Of a DNA stretch of 48,857 nucleotides, positions 14,215 to 21,350 are shown in pieces; within the stretch, counting starts at the first letter, position 1; every line of letters begins with the position of its first letter. The stretch comes from Rouxiella silvae. Its GTDB lineage: Bacteria; Pseudomonadota; Gammaproteobacteria; Enterobacterales; Enterobacteriaceae. The translations under genes and the position numbers were made by a program. The DNA lies in assembly GCF_002093625.1 (NCBI RefSeq), contig NZ_MRWD01000044.1, positions 1-48,857 of the forward strand. Direction: 5' to 3'. The notes below the pieces were generated by a model, which was not told the origin of the DNA, did not search any database, and saw only the letters and a list, made by a program, of their open reading frames with translations.

Positions 14215-14898
14215 TTAGTGTCCCTGAGTGATCGCCACGGATTTAAAGATTTGAATTCCGATCCAAAGTACAGCAGGGAGGCCCAACAAAATACTTACGA
14301 CCCATATAATTATAGATGTTTTAGATTCTGCAATTTTAGTTGTAACATCCGACGAACTTTTTTCAATAGCACCTTTAAGTTCAATGCTTTGACTTGCTAA
14401 ACTTTGGTCAAATAGTGTTTTCTGATTATCAATCCTGACTGATAACTGATCATTCCGAACATCAATTTTATCAGCGATTTTTTCAAATCCTTGATCGATT
14501 TTATCGCTTAATCGCTCAAATTTTGAGTCATAGGAAGAAATCTTAGATTCAATTCCTGACAGTGACCCACGGATACCAGTCAATGTTGAATCAATTGAGT
14601 CGACTTTCCTTTCGAGACTTTCGAGACGTTTTTCCATGTTGGAACCTCCATTATCTCCTCCACCAAGACTGTTGGTTTGTGTGGGAGGAGACTTCAATAC
14701 TGGACTTACACCAGTTTGAAAGTCAGCAATAAAACTGCTTAAGCTTTCTTGCACACCAGAATGACTTTCTTGAAGTTTCGTCATCGATGTCATCAACCAA
14801 CTAATTTGACTGCTTTGGGTGCTTCCGCCGCCAGGCACTGGAGCGTTAGGCGTGGGTACACCGTTGTCTGGGGTATTATCAGAAGGCATAGGCGCCAT
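14215..14898 (-). CDS. Coiled-coil protein with C-terminal membrane helix (inverted cassette)
   Basis: A 227-residue protein. A Pro/Gly/Ser-rich N-terminus (1-85) precedes a long coiled coil (88-190: MEKRLESLERKVDSIDSTLT, then repeats such as FERLSDKIDQGFEKIADKID) and a single membrane segment near the end (TSIIIWVVSILLGLPAVLWIGI). The short tail probably faces the other side of the inner membrane. It is transcribed against the phage early operon, after the gene at 14901-15168 (2-bp gap), from a promoter at 15207-15235. No family is recognised. The topology suits a sensor or pore-forming effector; a superinfection-exclusion or defence role is inferred only. Confidence 0.8.
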   Translation of the reverse strand: MAPMPSDNTPDNGVPTPNAPVPGGGSTQSSQISWLMTSMTKLQESHSGVQESLSSFIADFQTGVSPVLKSPPTQTNSLGGGDNGGSNMEKRLESLERKVDSIDSTLTGIRGSLSGIESKISSYDSKFERLSDKIDQGFEKIADKIDVRNDQLSVRIDNQKTLFDQSLASQSIELKGAIEKSSSDVTTKIAESKTSIIIWVVSILLGLPAVLWIGIQIFKSVAITQGH

Positions 14899-14900
14899 TT

Positions 14901-15168
14901 TTACAGCCCCTTACTCGTCAGCCACTCCCAAACACCCCTGTTGTGGAACCCAAAATACGAAGCAAACAATACAACAATTACAGTTCCACCTTCACCATTA
15001 CTAAAAGCTGCTTTTTCACAAAGCTCCTTAGGAGTATTGATCATAGCTGAGCTCACAAACCATTGCTTGTCGTCAACCTTGTAAATATCACTCGGAGGAA
15101 AAGTGTTGTTTAATTTTTTTTCAACTTCGACAGGGGTGCTTGTTGCTACCACTGAAAAGACGGGCATT
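14901..15168 (-). CDS. Small protein of inverted cassette, possible ferredoxin-like fold
   Basis: An 88-residue protein. The ATG at 15168 has GGAGGT 5 nt upstream; the frame stays open to 15260 but without a ribosome site. The pattern beta (MPVFSVVATS), helix (VEVEKKLNNTF), beta (IYKVDDKQWFVSSA), helix (TPKELCEKAAF), beta (GGTVIVVLFA) recalls the Cas2/VapD-like ferredoxin fold and SinR-type phage proteins. That likeness is a reading of strand order, not a match. It is the first gene of a two-gene leftward unit with the membrane coiled-coil protein. Confidence 0.78.
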
Positions 15169-15206
15169 ACTACCTCCAACCGTGCATGTAAAACTATAAG
15201 TTCTAC

Positions 15207-15235
15207 AGTATAAATTCTTGTATTATTCAAGACAA
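15207..15235 (-). promoter_or_regulatory. Promoter of the inverted two-gene cassette
   Basis: On the minus strand: -35 TTGTCT (15230-15235), 17-bp spacer, -10 TATACT (15207-15212). It would express the cassette from the silent prophage. Confidence 0.65.
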
Positions 15236-15343
15236 TGAACCGTCTGAAAGGTTCACGCAAGATATTTTAAATGTTATTCTAACATAGACGACATGAACAA
15301 TCGTTAAACTCATCAACAGCTGTGCCATCAACCGGAGAGGAAG

Positions 15344-15940
15344 ATGGCTCAGTATTCTTTTATCAAATCACAAGGCGGCGTGCTGCTTCCGGCAACACCG
15401 GATACAGTCGATTTCGTCAGCAATAAGCTTAAATTAGGCGCGTTACTCACAGCCGATTTTAAGCGTGTCCGCAATCCAGCATTCCACCGCAAGTTTTTTT
15501 CCCTGCTCAATTTAGGCTTCGAGTATTGGGAACCGGTCGGCGGTACGATATCCCCATCAGAAAAAAGGCTGCTTCGCGGATACGTTAGGCATCTGGCCTC
15601 GTACGCTGGAAGCGAAGATGCGCTAAGCGCAGTTGCGGATGAGTACTTTGCAACGGTCAGCTCCCGCCGCGCCGCAAACATTTCAACAACCAAATCATTT
15701 GAGGCTTTTCGCCGTTGGGTAACCATCGAAGCGGGGCATTTTGACGTCTTCCAATTGCCGGACGGCTCTCTGCTTAAAGAACCGCGTTCGATCTCCTTTG
15801 CCAAAATGGACGAGCTCGAGTTTAACGACCTTTTCAAAGCTACCCTCGACGTTCTTTGGACCTTCATTCTTTCAAAGTCTTTCACTGACCAGCAAGCTGT
15901 TGAAAACGCCGCATCCCAACTTATGGGGTATGCCGCATGA
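15344..15940 (+). CDS. DUF1367 family phage protein
   Basis: A 198-residue protein matching DUF1367: YSFIKSQGGVLLPATPDTVDF, then LKLGALLTADFKRVRNPAFH with RKFFSLLNLGFEYWEP. Members lie in the nin-like region of lambdoid phages before the late antiterminator. GAGAGGAAG precedes the ATG. It overlaps the next start by 4 bp. The role is unknown. Confidence 0.88.
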   Translation: MAQYSFIKSQGGVLLPATPDTVDFVSNKLKLGALLTADFKRVRNPAFHRKFFSLLNLGFEYWEPVGGTISPSEKRLLRGYVRHLASYAGSEDALSAVADEYFATVSSRRAANISTTKSFEAFRRWVTIEAGHFDVFQLPDGSLLKEPRSISFAKMDELEFNDLFKATLDVLWTFILSKSFTDQQAVENAASQLMGYAA

Positions 15941-16221
15941 GCAAACTGCGAAAAGAGGCAAAAGGGCGCGAATGCCAAATACGGATCTCCGGCATATGCA
16001 ATGGCAATCCTGAAACTGTGGTGCTGGCGCACTATCGCCTTTCGGGAACGTGCGGTACCGGAATTAAGCCGGATGACGAGCAGGGCGCGCATAGTTGTAG
16101 CGCATGCCACGACGAATGCGACCGCAGAACAAAGTTCATTGATGCCGACACAGCTCGGCTTTATCACGCTGAAGGGGTCATGAGAACCCAATACATTCTA
16201 AAAAGAGAGGGAAAGCTATGA
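15937..16221 (+). CDS. DUF1364 family phage protein
   Basis: A 94-residue protein matching DUF1364: ECQIRISGICNGNPETVVLA HYR, then CSACHDECDRRTKF and ARLYHAEGVMRTQ. The conserved His and Cys residues suggest a zinc-supported His-Cys nuclease-like fold, probably acting on phage DNA. It is coupled by 4-bp overlaps on both sides, ATGA in each case. Confidence 0.87.
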   Translation: MSKLRKEAKGRECQIRISGICNGNPETVVLAHYRLSGTCGTGIKPDDEQGAHSCSACHDECDRRTKFIDADTARLYHAEGVMRTQYILKREGKL

Positions 16222-16787
16222 TTTATCCTGAGAACGTTGGCCCTGCAGGGGATGAATTGCATTTGAAAACCCTCGAGAGCATTTGGCTGGTGGGTAAATT
16301 GAAGATGTGGGGCCGCTGGTCGCGGATCAGCAGCAATAGTTCTGTAAATGGGGTATTCGCTCGGCTGCTGGCCAAAGATAAAATCAGTAAGACCGCACTG
16401 AACTCAGCTATTAAAAAGCTGAATCAGGCCGGGATATCAAAAGAGGAGCTATTCCAGTATTTCGGAAACCTCGATCAGCAAAAGACGCATAGCAGCCTGA
16501 CGCACTGTACCGATACCGAGGGGCTGCTGATTGATGGAGTCATCGGTGTGGCCTTATTCGATACGCCTGGGCTGATTACTATCGTGAAAGATCGTTATGT
16601 TAAGGGGTTGAGCAAAAAGGAGATGGCTGAGGACTTACAGGCGGCATTCCCTAAACTTTCATTACGCACCTGCCAGCGCCGGATCGACACCTGGTTAGTT
16701 GCAAGTGAGATCATTCTCTTTACGGCGATGTTCGAGGCTTTTGAAAAAGGAATTGAGCAAGACGATAAAAAAGCATTGACTATTTGA
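16218..16787 (+). CDS. DUF1133 protein, probable late antiterminator (Q-like)
   Basis: A 189-residue protein of the DUF1133 family: IYPENVGPAGDELHLKTLES, then WLVGKLKMWGRWSRI and a helical C-terminus with a possible helix-turn-helix (KRYVKGLSKKEMAEDL region and SLRTCQRRIDTWL). It is the last gene of the early operon. A strong promoter begins within its end and is followed at once by a terminator, the pR'-tR' order of lambdoid phages. A Q role is therefore likely by position and family, not proven. Confidence 0.82.
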   Translation: MIYPENVGPAGDELHLKTLESIWLVGKLKMWGRWSRISSNSSVNGVFARLLAKDKISKTALNSAIKKLNQAGISKEELFQYFGNLDQQKTHSSLTHCTDTEGLLIDGVIGVALFDTPGLITIVKDRYVKGLSKKEMAEDLQAAFPKLSLRTCQRRIDTWLVASEIILFTAMFEAFEKGIEQDDKKALTI

Positions 16788-16814
16788 CATTAAAATATAG
16801 GATTTGTGTATAAG
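16784..16814 (+). promoter_or_regulatory. Late promoter (pR'-like)
   Basis: TTGACA (16784-16789) and TGTATA (16807-16812) with a 17-bp spacer, or TATAAG two bases further on. The -35 lies in the last codons of the Q-like gene. Confidence 0.8.
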
Positions 16815-16851
16815 CTCGCGCAAATGCAACGCAAGCGAAGGACTCGAAAGG

Positions 16852-16877
16852 AACCCGCCACTGTGCGGGTTTTTTTA
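16852..16877 (+). terminator. tR'-like terminator in the late leader
   Basis: AACCCGC CACTGT GCGGGTT followed by T, about 35 bp after the predicted late start. It should stop late transcription until the Q-like protein acts. Confidence 0.85.
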
Positions 16878-16906
16878 TACCCAAAATACACCCTCAAATT
16901 TGTAAA

Positions 16907-16930
16907 GCTGCCACTTTGGCGGCTTTTTTC
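16907..16930 (+). terminator. Second terminator in the late leader
   Basis: GCTGCCA CTT TGGCGGC followed by a T run. It doubles the stop before the lysis genes. Nothing else is seen between here and the holin start at 17034. Confidence 0.75.
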
Positions 16931-17033
16931 GTCTTAGCGCCTTGCCACCCACTCCCCTGCAGGTTTGTTCTCCGGTTGGGCGCTATTCCCCCTGACTACA
17001 GAACACAGCCAACATTAGTTGGAGGTGGAGACT

Positions 17034-17348
17034 ATGAAAATGAACCAACAAGGTGACAGCTGGTGGACGCATTTCTGGGCCACATTGACGGCATTGGCCA
17101 GCGCTGCGGGCCTGACAACGGAACAGTGGATTTATGTTTTGTGCGCCATTTTCGGTGCAGTGCTTTCGTTTAATTCTTACCGTAACAATAAGCGCGCATT
17201 GAAAGCGCGTCAGATCCAGGATGAGAAACGCACTAATGCCCTGCAGGCTTATTTGGCTGGCAGGAAAAATAACAGCGCCGTCGATCCTGCAACGGTCGCA
17301 GGCGAAGTGAAAAACGTTATTGGCGAACTGGAAGAGGCAGATCACTAA
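17034..17348 (+). CDS. Phage holin
   Basis: A 104-residue membrane protein with two hydrophobic segments (HFWATLTALASAAGL and WIYVLCAIFGAVLSF) and a charged cytoplasmic tail (NNKRALKARQIQDEK). Position before lysozyme and spanins identifies it as the holin or pinholin. The start region reads Met-Lys-Met (ATG at 17034 and 17040) behind GGAGGTGGAG, the same dual-start arrangement as lambda S. Both long (antiholin) and short forms may be made. The stop overlaps the lysozyme start (TAATG). Confidence 0.85.
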   Translation: MKMNQQGDSWWTHFWATLTALASAAGLTTEQWIYVLCAIFGAVLSFNSYRNNKRALKARQIQDEKRTNALQAYLAGRKNNSAVDPATVAGEVKNVIGELEEADH

Positions 17349-17842
17349 TGGCCATGTCACCGGAATTACGGAGCAAGATAGTTAAGTTAGGCGGAGCAAC
17401 CGCATTAACAATAGCGATTGCGCTGCTCGGTGGACCGGACGGAGTAGAAGGCCAAAGGAGCACGCCATATAGGGACGTCGGCGGAGTCTGGACCGTATGC
17501 AGCGGAATAACAGGTCCTGACGTGATTCCCGGTCACCATTATTCTGACAAAGAATGTGATGCATTATTAAACAAACACTTGGCCCCTGTGAAAGTGGCCG
17601 TAGACGCAGCGGTCAAGATCCCGATCGACAATTACACGCGTGCTGCACTTTACTCGTTTGCTTATAACGTCGGTGTGACTGCATTCCGGCGTTCGTCTCT
17701 GCTGCGTCACGTTAACGCCGGTGACACGCTGGCCGCCTGTGATGATCTGCGCAAATGGGTTTACGTGAACAAGCAGCGTAACCGGGGGTTGGTGAATCGG
17801 CGCGAAATTGACAGGCAGGTATGCCTGCTGGGGCAAACATGA
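17348..17842 (+). CDS. Endolysin, GH24 lysozyme with SAR-type N-terminus
   Basis: Muramidase of 164 aa that cleaves peptidoglycan. The catalytic triad E34-8-D43-5-T49 is present (VEGQRSTPYRDVGGVWT). Residues 9-29 (SKIVKLGGATALTIAIALLGG) form a weakly hydrophobic, Gly/Ala-rich segment like a signal-arrest-release domain, so export would not need holin pores. This pairs well with a pinholin-type partner. It overlaps the holin stop and the Rz start (ATGA). Confidence 0.92.
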   Translation: MAMSPELRSKIVKLGGATALTIAIALLGGPDGVEGQRSTPYRDVGGVWTVCSGITGPDVIPGHHYSDKECDALLNKHLAPVKVAVDAAVKIPIDNYTRAALYSFAYNVGVTAFRRSSLLRHVNAGDTLAACDDLRKWVYVNKQRNRGLVNRREIDRQVCLLGQT

Positions 17843-18366
17843 TTAACAAAATCGCCGTTACCCTGACTGCCTTAATAATCGTGATATTTGGTGTGCTGCT
17901 TTTTTTCGCGTTTCACTATCACGGCAAAGCGGTTGCCGCCGCGGGCCAGATATCTCAACTGCAAAGCGATAACAGCTTGCAGAGCCAAACCGTGTCCACC
18001 CAAGCATTCAACTTTCAGCTATCAAACAAAATCGCCGCTGCAGCACAGCAATACGCGGTAAAGGTGACGGGAGACAGCCAGGAGAGAGAAATTGAATATC
18101 GCACAATCCTTAAAACGGAGCAGACCTGCTCTCTGGCTATTCCTGCTGATATCGCTAACGGGCTGTACGACTACGCGAACCGTCTACGTGCCAGCGCAAT
18201 GTACACCGATACCAGCGGACCTGTTAAAGCCGTTGTTAGTGCCACTACCTCCCGCCGAATAACGTATTGCCAGGCTGTCCTTTGGATAGACCCGTTACTG
18301 ACCCTTATTGACCAAGGCAACAATCAGTTGGCGAGCATTCGACAGTTTGAAAAAGAGAGGAAGTGA
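17839..18366 (+). CDS. Rz-like inner-membrane spanin
   Basis: A 175-residue protein with an N-terminal membrane anchor (VTLTALIIVIFGVLLFFAF) and a periplasmic helical region (QISQLQSDNSLQSQTVSTQA). The ATG at 17839 overlaps the lysozyme stop. It forms the spanin complex with the lipoprotein encoded inside it in another frame (18092-18262) and fuses the two membranes at the end of lysis. Confidence 0.85.
   Translation: MINKIAVTLTALIIVIFGVLLFFAFHYHGKAVAAAGQISQLQSDNSLQSQTVSTQAFNFQLSNKIAAAAQQYAVKVTGDSQEREIEYRTILKTEQTCSLAIPADIANGLYDYANRLRASAMYTDTSGPVKAVVSATTSRRITYCQAVLWIDPLLTLIDQGNNQLASIRQFEKERK
18092..18262 (+). CDS. Rz1-like outer-membrane lipoprotein spanin, nested in Rz
   Basis: A 56-residue lipoprotein in the +1 frame, wholly inside Rz. 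It has a TTG start with AGGAGAGA upstream, a signal sequence (LWLFLLISLTGC) with lipobox LTGC, then a short Pro-rich mature part ending PLLVPLPPAE. All are hallmarks of Rz1. The nested arrangement matches lambda Rz/Rz1. The second mature Cys (PAQCTP) may form a disulfide. Confidence 0.85.
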   Translation: MNIAQSLKRSRPALWLFLLISLTGCTTTRTVYVPAQCTPIPADLLKPLLVPLPPAE

Positions 18367-18929
18367 TGTTCTCTAAAATTCTTGCATTTCTAACATCGAT
18401 TTATTTGAAACCAGCCGCACCGGCTACCACAACTCAGGAACCTACCATGTCCAACGTTCTCGTATTGACCCTTATCGCTAATGGCGCCATCGCTGACGGC
18501 TCTGCTGTGAATACCATTCAAGCCAAAGTAACCGACGCTACCGGCGTGGCCGTTGCTGCTCAAATCGTCAGTCTGACCGCAGGTGCAGGCGTAGGTGTTA
18601 ACATTCCAGCATCACTGGTTACTGACGCTAACGGCGTGGCTTCGGTAAATATCACCAGCGCAACTGCCGGCACTTATAACGTTACCGCGACACTGGCAGA
18701 TGGTACGTCTCAAAACGTATCAGTGCTGTTCAACGCAGTAACATTAATCGGCACTGCTACAAGCGCAGCAACCCTGACGGCAGCAACCGCTACCGCTGCA
18801 GCACTGTCTCCGCTAGCTGAGCTCAAAGCGAAAACCGAGGCGTTCTTTGAGTTCGTTGAGCACGGCATTGAGGTATTGGGTGAGGAGGCAGAGGCCGAGC
18901 TAGTTTCTTTGAAAGAGAAGTATTGGTAA
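18366..18929 (+). CDS. Ig-like (Big_1 type) domain protein
   Basis: A 187-residue protein. Residues 29-125 form one bacterial Ig-like domain of the invasin type (VLTLIANGAIADGSAVNTIQ, then VTDATGVAVAAQIVSLTAG, VTDANGVASVNITS, TAGTYNVTATLADG). An Ala/Thr-rich linker and a charged helical C-terminus (LAELKAKTEAFFEFVEHGIE) follow. A start at 18447 (MSNVLVLTLI) is an alternative with CAGGAAC upstream. Ig-like domains often decorate phage virions or bind carbohydrate surfaces. Placement right after spanins, before the cargo gene, is unusual; the role is unknown. Confidence 0.78.
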   Translation: MFSKILAFLTSIYLKPAAPATTTQEPTMSNVLVLTLIANGAIADGSAVNTIQAKVTDATGVAVAAQIVSLTAGAGVGVNIPASLVTDANGVASVNITSATAGTYNVTATLADGTSQNVSVLFNAVTLIGTATSAATLTAATATAAALSPLAELKAKTEAFFEFVEHGIEVLGEEAEAELVSLKEKYW

Positions 18930-19045
18930 GATATCAATGATAAGTGATGAGTAATTTCGTCGTGAAAATTTGCTAATCAAAACCCTATCAGAAGACAAAA
19001 GAGAACGATATTCTAAGTGATATTTAACCTTCTAAGGAAAGCTTA

Positions 19046-19732
19046 ATGTCATCTTGGGAATGTCCGTATTGTAGTAGATTAGCAACTGTAACAGCAGTAA
19101 CCGGAAAGAAAAACGGTTTTGGATTCAGTGCTGATACAAAGTATGGCCCTCTTTACTTTTCCAGCCATGTGCACCTTTGCCCCAACCCAGAATGTCAAGA
19201 GTATACTTTTAAGACTGTTGTGCATGAGGGGGAAGTACACAATGGACTTGTCTATCAAGGGGAGAAAGTACTCCACACTTGGGTAAATAAGCCCCAAGGA
19301 ATAGTAAAAAATTTTCCAGAATATATACCAAAAGTTATTTTGGATGATTACGAAGAAGCAGCACTAATCAAGGATTTATCACCAAAGGCGTCTGCAACGT
19401 TAGCCAGACGCTGTTTGCAAGGGATGCTTCGAGACTTTTGGAAAGTTAAACCAGCAAGGCTTGTAGATGAAGTTCTGGAAGTAAAAGAAAAAATATCACC
19501 AGATACCTGGCAAGCAATTGATGCAGTCAGGAATATTGGCAATATCGGTGCTCATATGGAAAATGACATCAATAAAATTATTGATGTCGATCCTGAAGAA
19601 GCTGAGCTGCTTATCCAATTAATCGAGACCCTAATCAAAGACTGGTATATAGATAGACACGAACGGCAAAAAAGAAACCAAAGCATCATTGATTCAGCTG
19701 CTAAAAAGAAAGCTGAAAAAAAAGCATCATAA
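19046..19732 (+). CDS. DUF4145 protein (cargo gene)
   Basis: A 228-residue protein. The N-terminus has Cys pairs (CPYC and CPNPEC) that may bind zinc; the C-terminal half (LSPKASATLARRCLQGMLRDF, then AIDAVRNIGNIGAHMENDIN) is the DUF4145 helical domain, related to HEPN-like folds. It lies between lysis and packaging, is more AT-rich than its neighbours, and has AAGGAAAG before the ATG and its own terminator. These are signs of a lysogenic cargo gene (moron). DUF4145 proteins are often found with restriction and other defence genes; the function here is unknown. Confidence 0.82.
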   Translation: MSSWECPYCSRLATVTAVTGKKNGFGFSADTKYGPLYFSSHVHLCPNPECQEYTFKTVVHEGEVHNGLVYQGEKVLHTWVNKPQGIVKNFPEYIPKVILDDYEEAALIKDLSPKASATLARRCLQGMLRDFWKVKPARLVDEVLEVKEKISPDTWQAIDAVRNIGNIGAHMENDINKIIDVDPEEAELLIQLIETLIKDWYIDRHERQKRNQSIIDSAAKKKAEKKAS

Positions 19733-19735
19733 ACT

Positions 19736-19757
19736 ACCGCCTACGGGCGGTTTTTTA
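19736..19757 (+). terminator. Terminator after DUF4145 gene
   Basis: ACCGCC TACG GGCGGT followed by TTTTTATT, 4 bp past the stop codon. Confidence 0.85.
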
Positions 19758-19876
19758 TTGCATCACCGAGTAGCTTTCCGAGGCTACTGCGTAATGCGCA
19801 AGCAAAGTTACCGGGGGCACCTACCTGCTCACCCTGAGTTTGGCTGCTGGTAGCTTTTTTAATAAGGGCAGAAACA

Positions 19877-20899
19877 ATGTCAAAGCCAGAGGAAAGCGGC
19901 CTCGAGCGCGATTACTGTGCCGGGCAGCTCACCCTGAGAGACATGGCTGAGATATACGGCATCAGTGAAGGGGCGATAAGAAAGCGCGCCAAAAAAAACG
20001 GATGGGTACGCAAGGAAAAATCTGGTACGCAAAAAAGTACGCAGGAACGCAAAAGCGGTACGCAAAAAAAAGAGGTGCGTACCAGCACCAAGACAAACAA
20101 GAAAGAGCCATCATCGGATACTGACCCGCCCCAAATCGAGGAATACAACGAAAGCGACGAAGTAGGGTTAGAACCGCGCAGATACGGGCTCAACGAAATC
20201 CAGCGGCGATTTGTTAATGAGTACCTCATCGACTTGAATCGGACAGCGGCCTACAAAAGAGCAGGAGGGAAGGGCGAGGGTAATACTGCCTACGTCAGCG
20301 CAAGCCGAATGTACAGAAATGCTAAGGTGAGCCGAGCGATAAGTGATGCGCTGGAAGCCAGGGAGCGCCGGACTCAAATAACCCAGGATGCAGTCCTGAA
20401 AATGTGGTGGGACATCGCCACTGCTGACGCCAATCAGATCACTGAGTACCGCCGGTTGTGTTGTCGTCACTGCTGGGGCTTCGGCTTTCAGTACCAATGG
20501 CGGGATGCTGTAGAGCACGAAGAAGCTGGCGAGAAAGCAAAGGCCGCGAAGAAACCGCCTCCACGCGATAACGGTGGCTATGGCTTCGATGCCACGCTTG
20601 ACCCTAACCCTGATTGTCCGCGATGTAACGGTGCTGGCGAGGGGCGTGCTCATTTCCACGATACGCGCGATCTGAATGGAGCTGCGCGACGCTTGTTCGC
20701 TGGTATCAAAGAAGGCAAGTTCGGTATTGAGGTCATCACCCGCAATCAGGATGATGCCTTGAAGATGGTCGCCCAACATCTTGGTATGCTGAAAAACAAA
20801 ACCGAGATCAGCGGACCCGATGGCAGCCCGGTAAAAACGGAAGCTGTTACCATGACCCCAGAGGAAGCGGCAGAGGCTTATCGCCGTTTAATGGGATAA
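19877..20899 (+). CDS. terS: Terminase small subunit
   Basis: DNA-recognition subunit of the packaging motor (340 aa). An N-terminal helix-turn-helix (QLTLRDMAEIYGISEGAIRKRAKKNGW) is followed by a Lys/Thr/Ser-rich linker and the Terminase_2 core (LNEIQRRFVNEYLIDLNRTA). A Cys-containing insert (CCRHCWGFG to CPRCNGAG, about 195-258) looks like a zinc-binding finger. The end is acidic and should contact the large subunit. The large-subunit gene follows after a 450-bp gap occupied by an inverted small gene. Confidence 0.9.
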   Translation: MSKPEESGLERDYCAGQLTLRDMAEIYGISEGAIRKRAKKNGWVRKEKSGTQKSTQERKSGTQKKEVRTSTKTNKKEPSSDTDPPQIEEYNESDEVGLEPRRYGLNEIQRRFVNEYLIDLNRTAAYKRAGGKGEGNTAYVSASRMYRNAKVSRAISDALEARERRTQITQDAVLKMWWDIATADANQITEYRRLCCRHCWGFGFQYQWRDAVEHEEAGEKAKAAKKPPPRDNGGYGFDATLDPNPDCPRCNGAGEGRAHFHDTRDLNGAARRLFAGIKEGKFGIEVITRNQDDALKMVAQHLGMLKNKTEISGPDGSPVKTEAVTMTPEEAAEAYRRLMG

Positions 20900-21007
20900 C
20901 TGCCGGAAATACCCGTTTCGCCCTAAAAAAACGCTATACAAAATCACGCTACTTTTATGCATGATTTATGCAGGCAATTTTTACCGTTCGCTCCCTGAAA
21001 ACTATTG

Positions 21008-21044
21008 AAAAAAAGGCACTCAGTCGTTTTGCTCGGTGAGTGCC
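21008..21044 (-). terminator. Terminator of the inverted DUF2158 gene
   Basis: On the minus strand GGCACTCA ... TGAGTGCC followed by a run of seven T. Confidence 0.75.
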
Positions 21045-21108
21045 TTCGGCGCGGTGCGGGTAACATCCATTATGTTAAAAAGTAGCTACATCCGCTCATT
21101 TACGACAA

Positions 21109-21279
21109 TCAAGAAGACCTGTGGGCTTTTAAGGTATCTGATAGAAATTCGCTGTTCATTACGGTGTTATCAAAAAACCAAACGACATGGATTACGTTGC
21201 CTCGGATGTTTACTACGGTCATTTTCGGGCCGCCTGAATTTAAAACAACAACATCCCCGACATTAAATTGCACGGTCAT
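21109..21279 (-). CDS. DUF2158 (YodC-like) small protein
   Basis: A 56-residue protein on the minus strand between terS and terL. MTVQFNVGDVVVLNSGGPKM is the signature of the DUF2158/YodC family, small beta-barrel-like proteins of unknown role. GAGGT precedes the ATG at 21279 and a terminator follows it at 21008-21044. It is a monocistronic gene set against the late operon, so it may be expressed in the lysogen. Confidence 0.82.
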   Translation of the reverse strand: MTVQFNVGDVVVLNSGGPKMTVVNIRGNVIHVVWFFDNTVMNSEFLSDTLKAHRSS

Positions 21280-21350
21280 ATAAACCTCATTTTTTTAAAG
21301 AGATTTAAATATGTATCTGATTAATCAATAACGCAAGAAATGAGATAAAA

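Noticed and set aside
15349-16191. A long minus-strand frame opposite DUF1367 and DUF1364
   Set aside because: It mirrors two recognised genes with coupled starts, and its composition is not protein-like.
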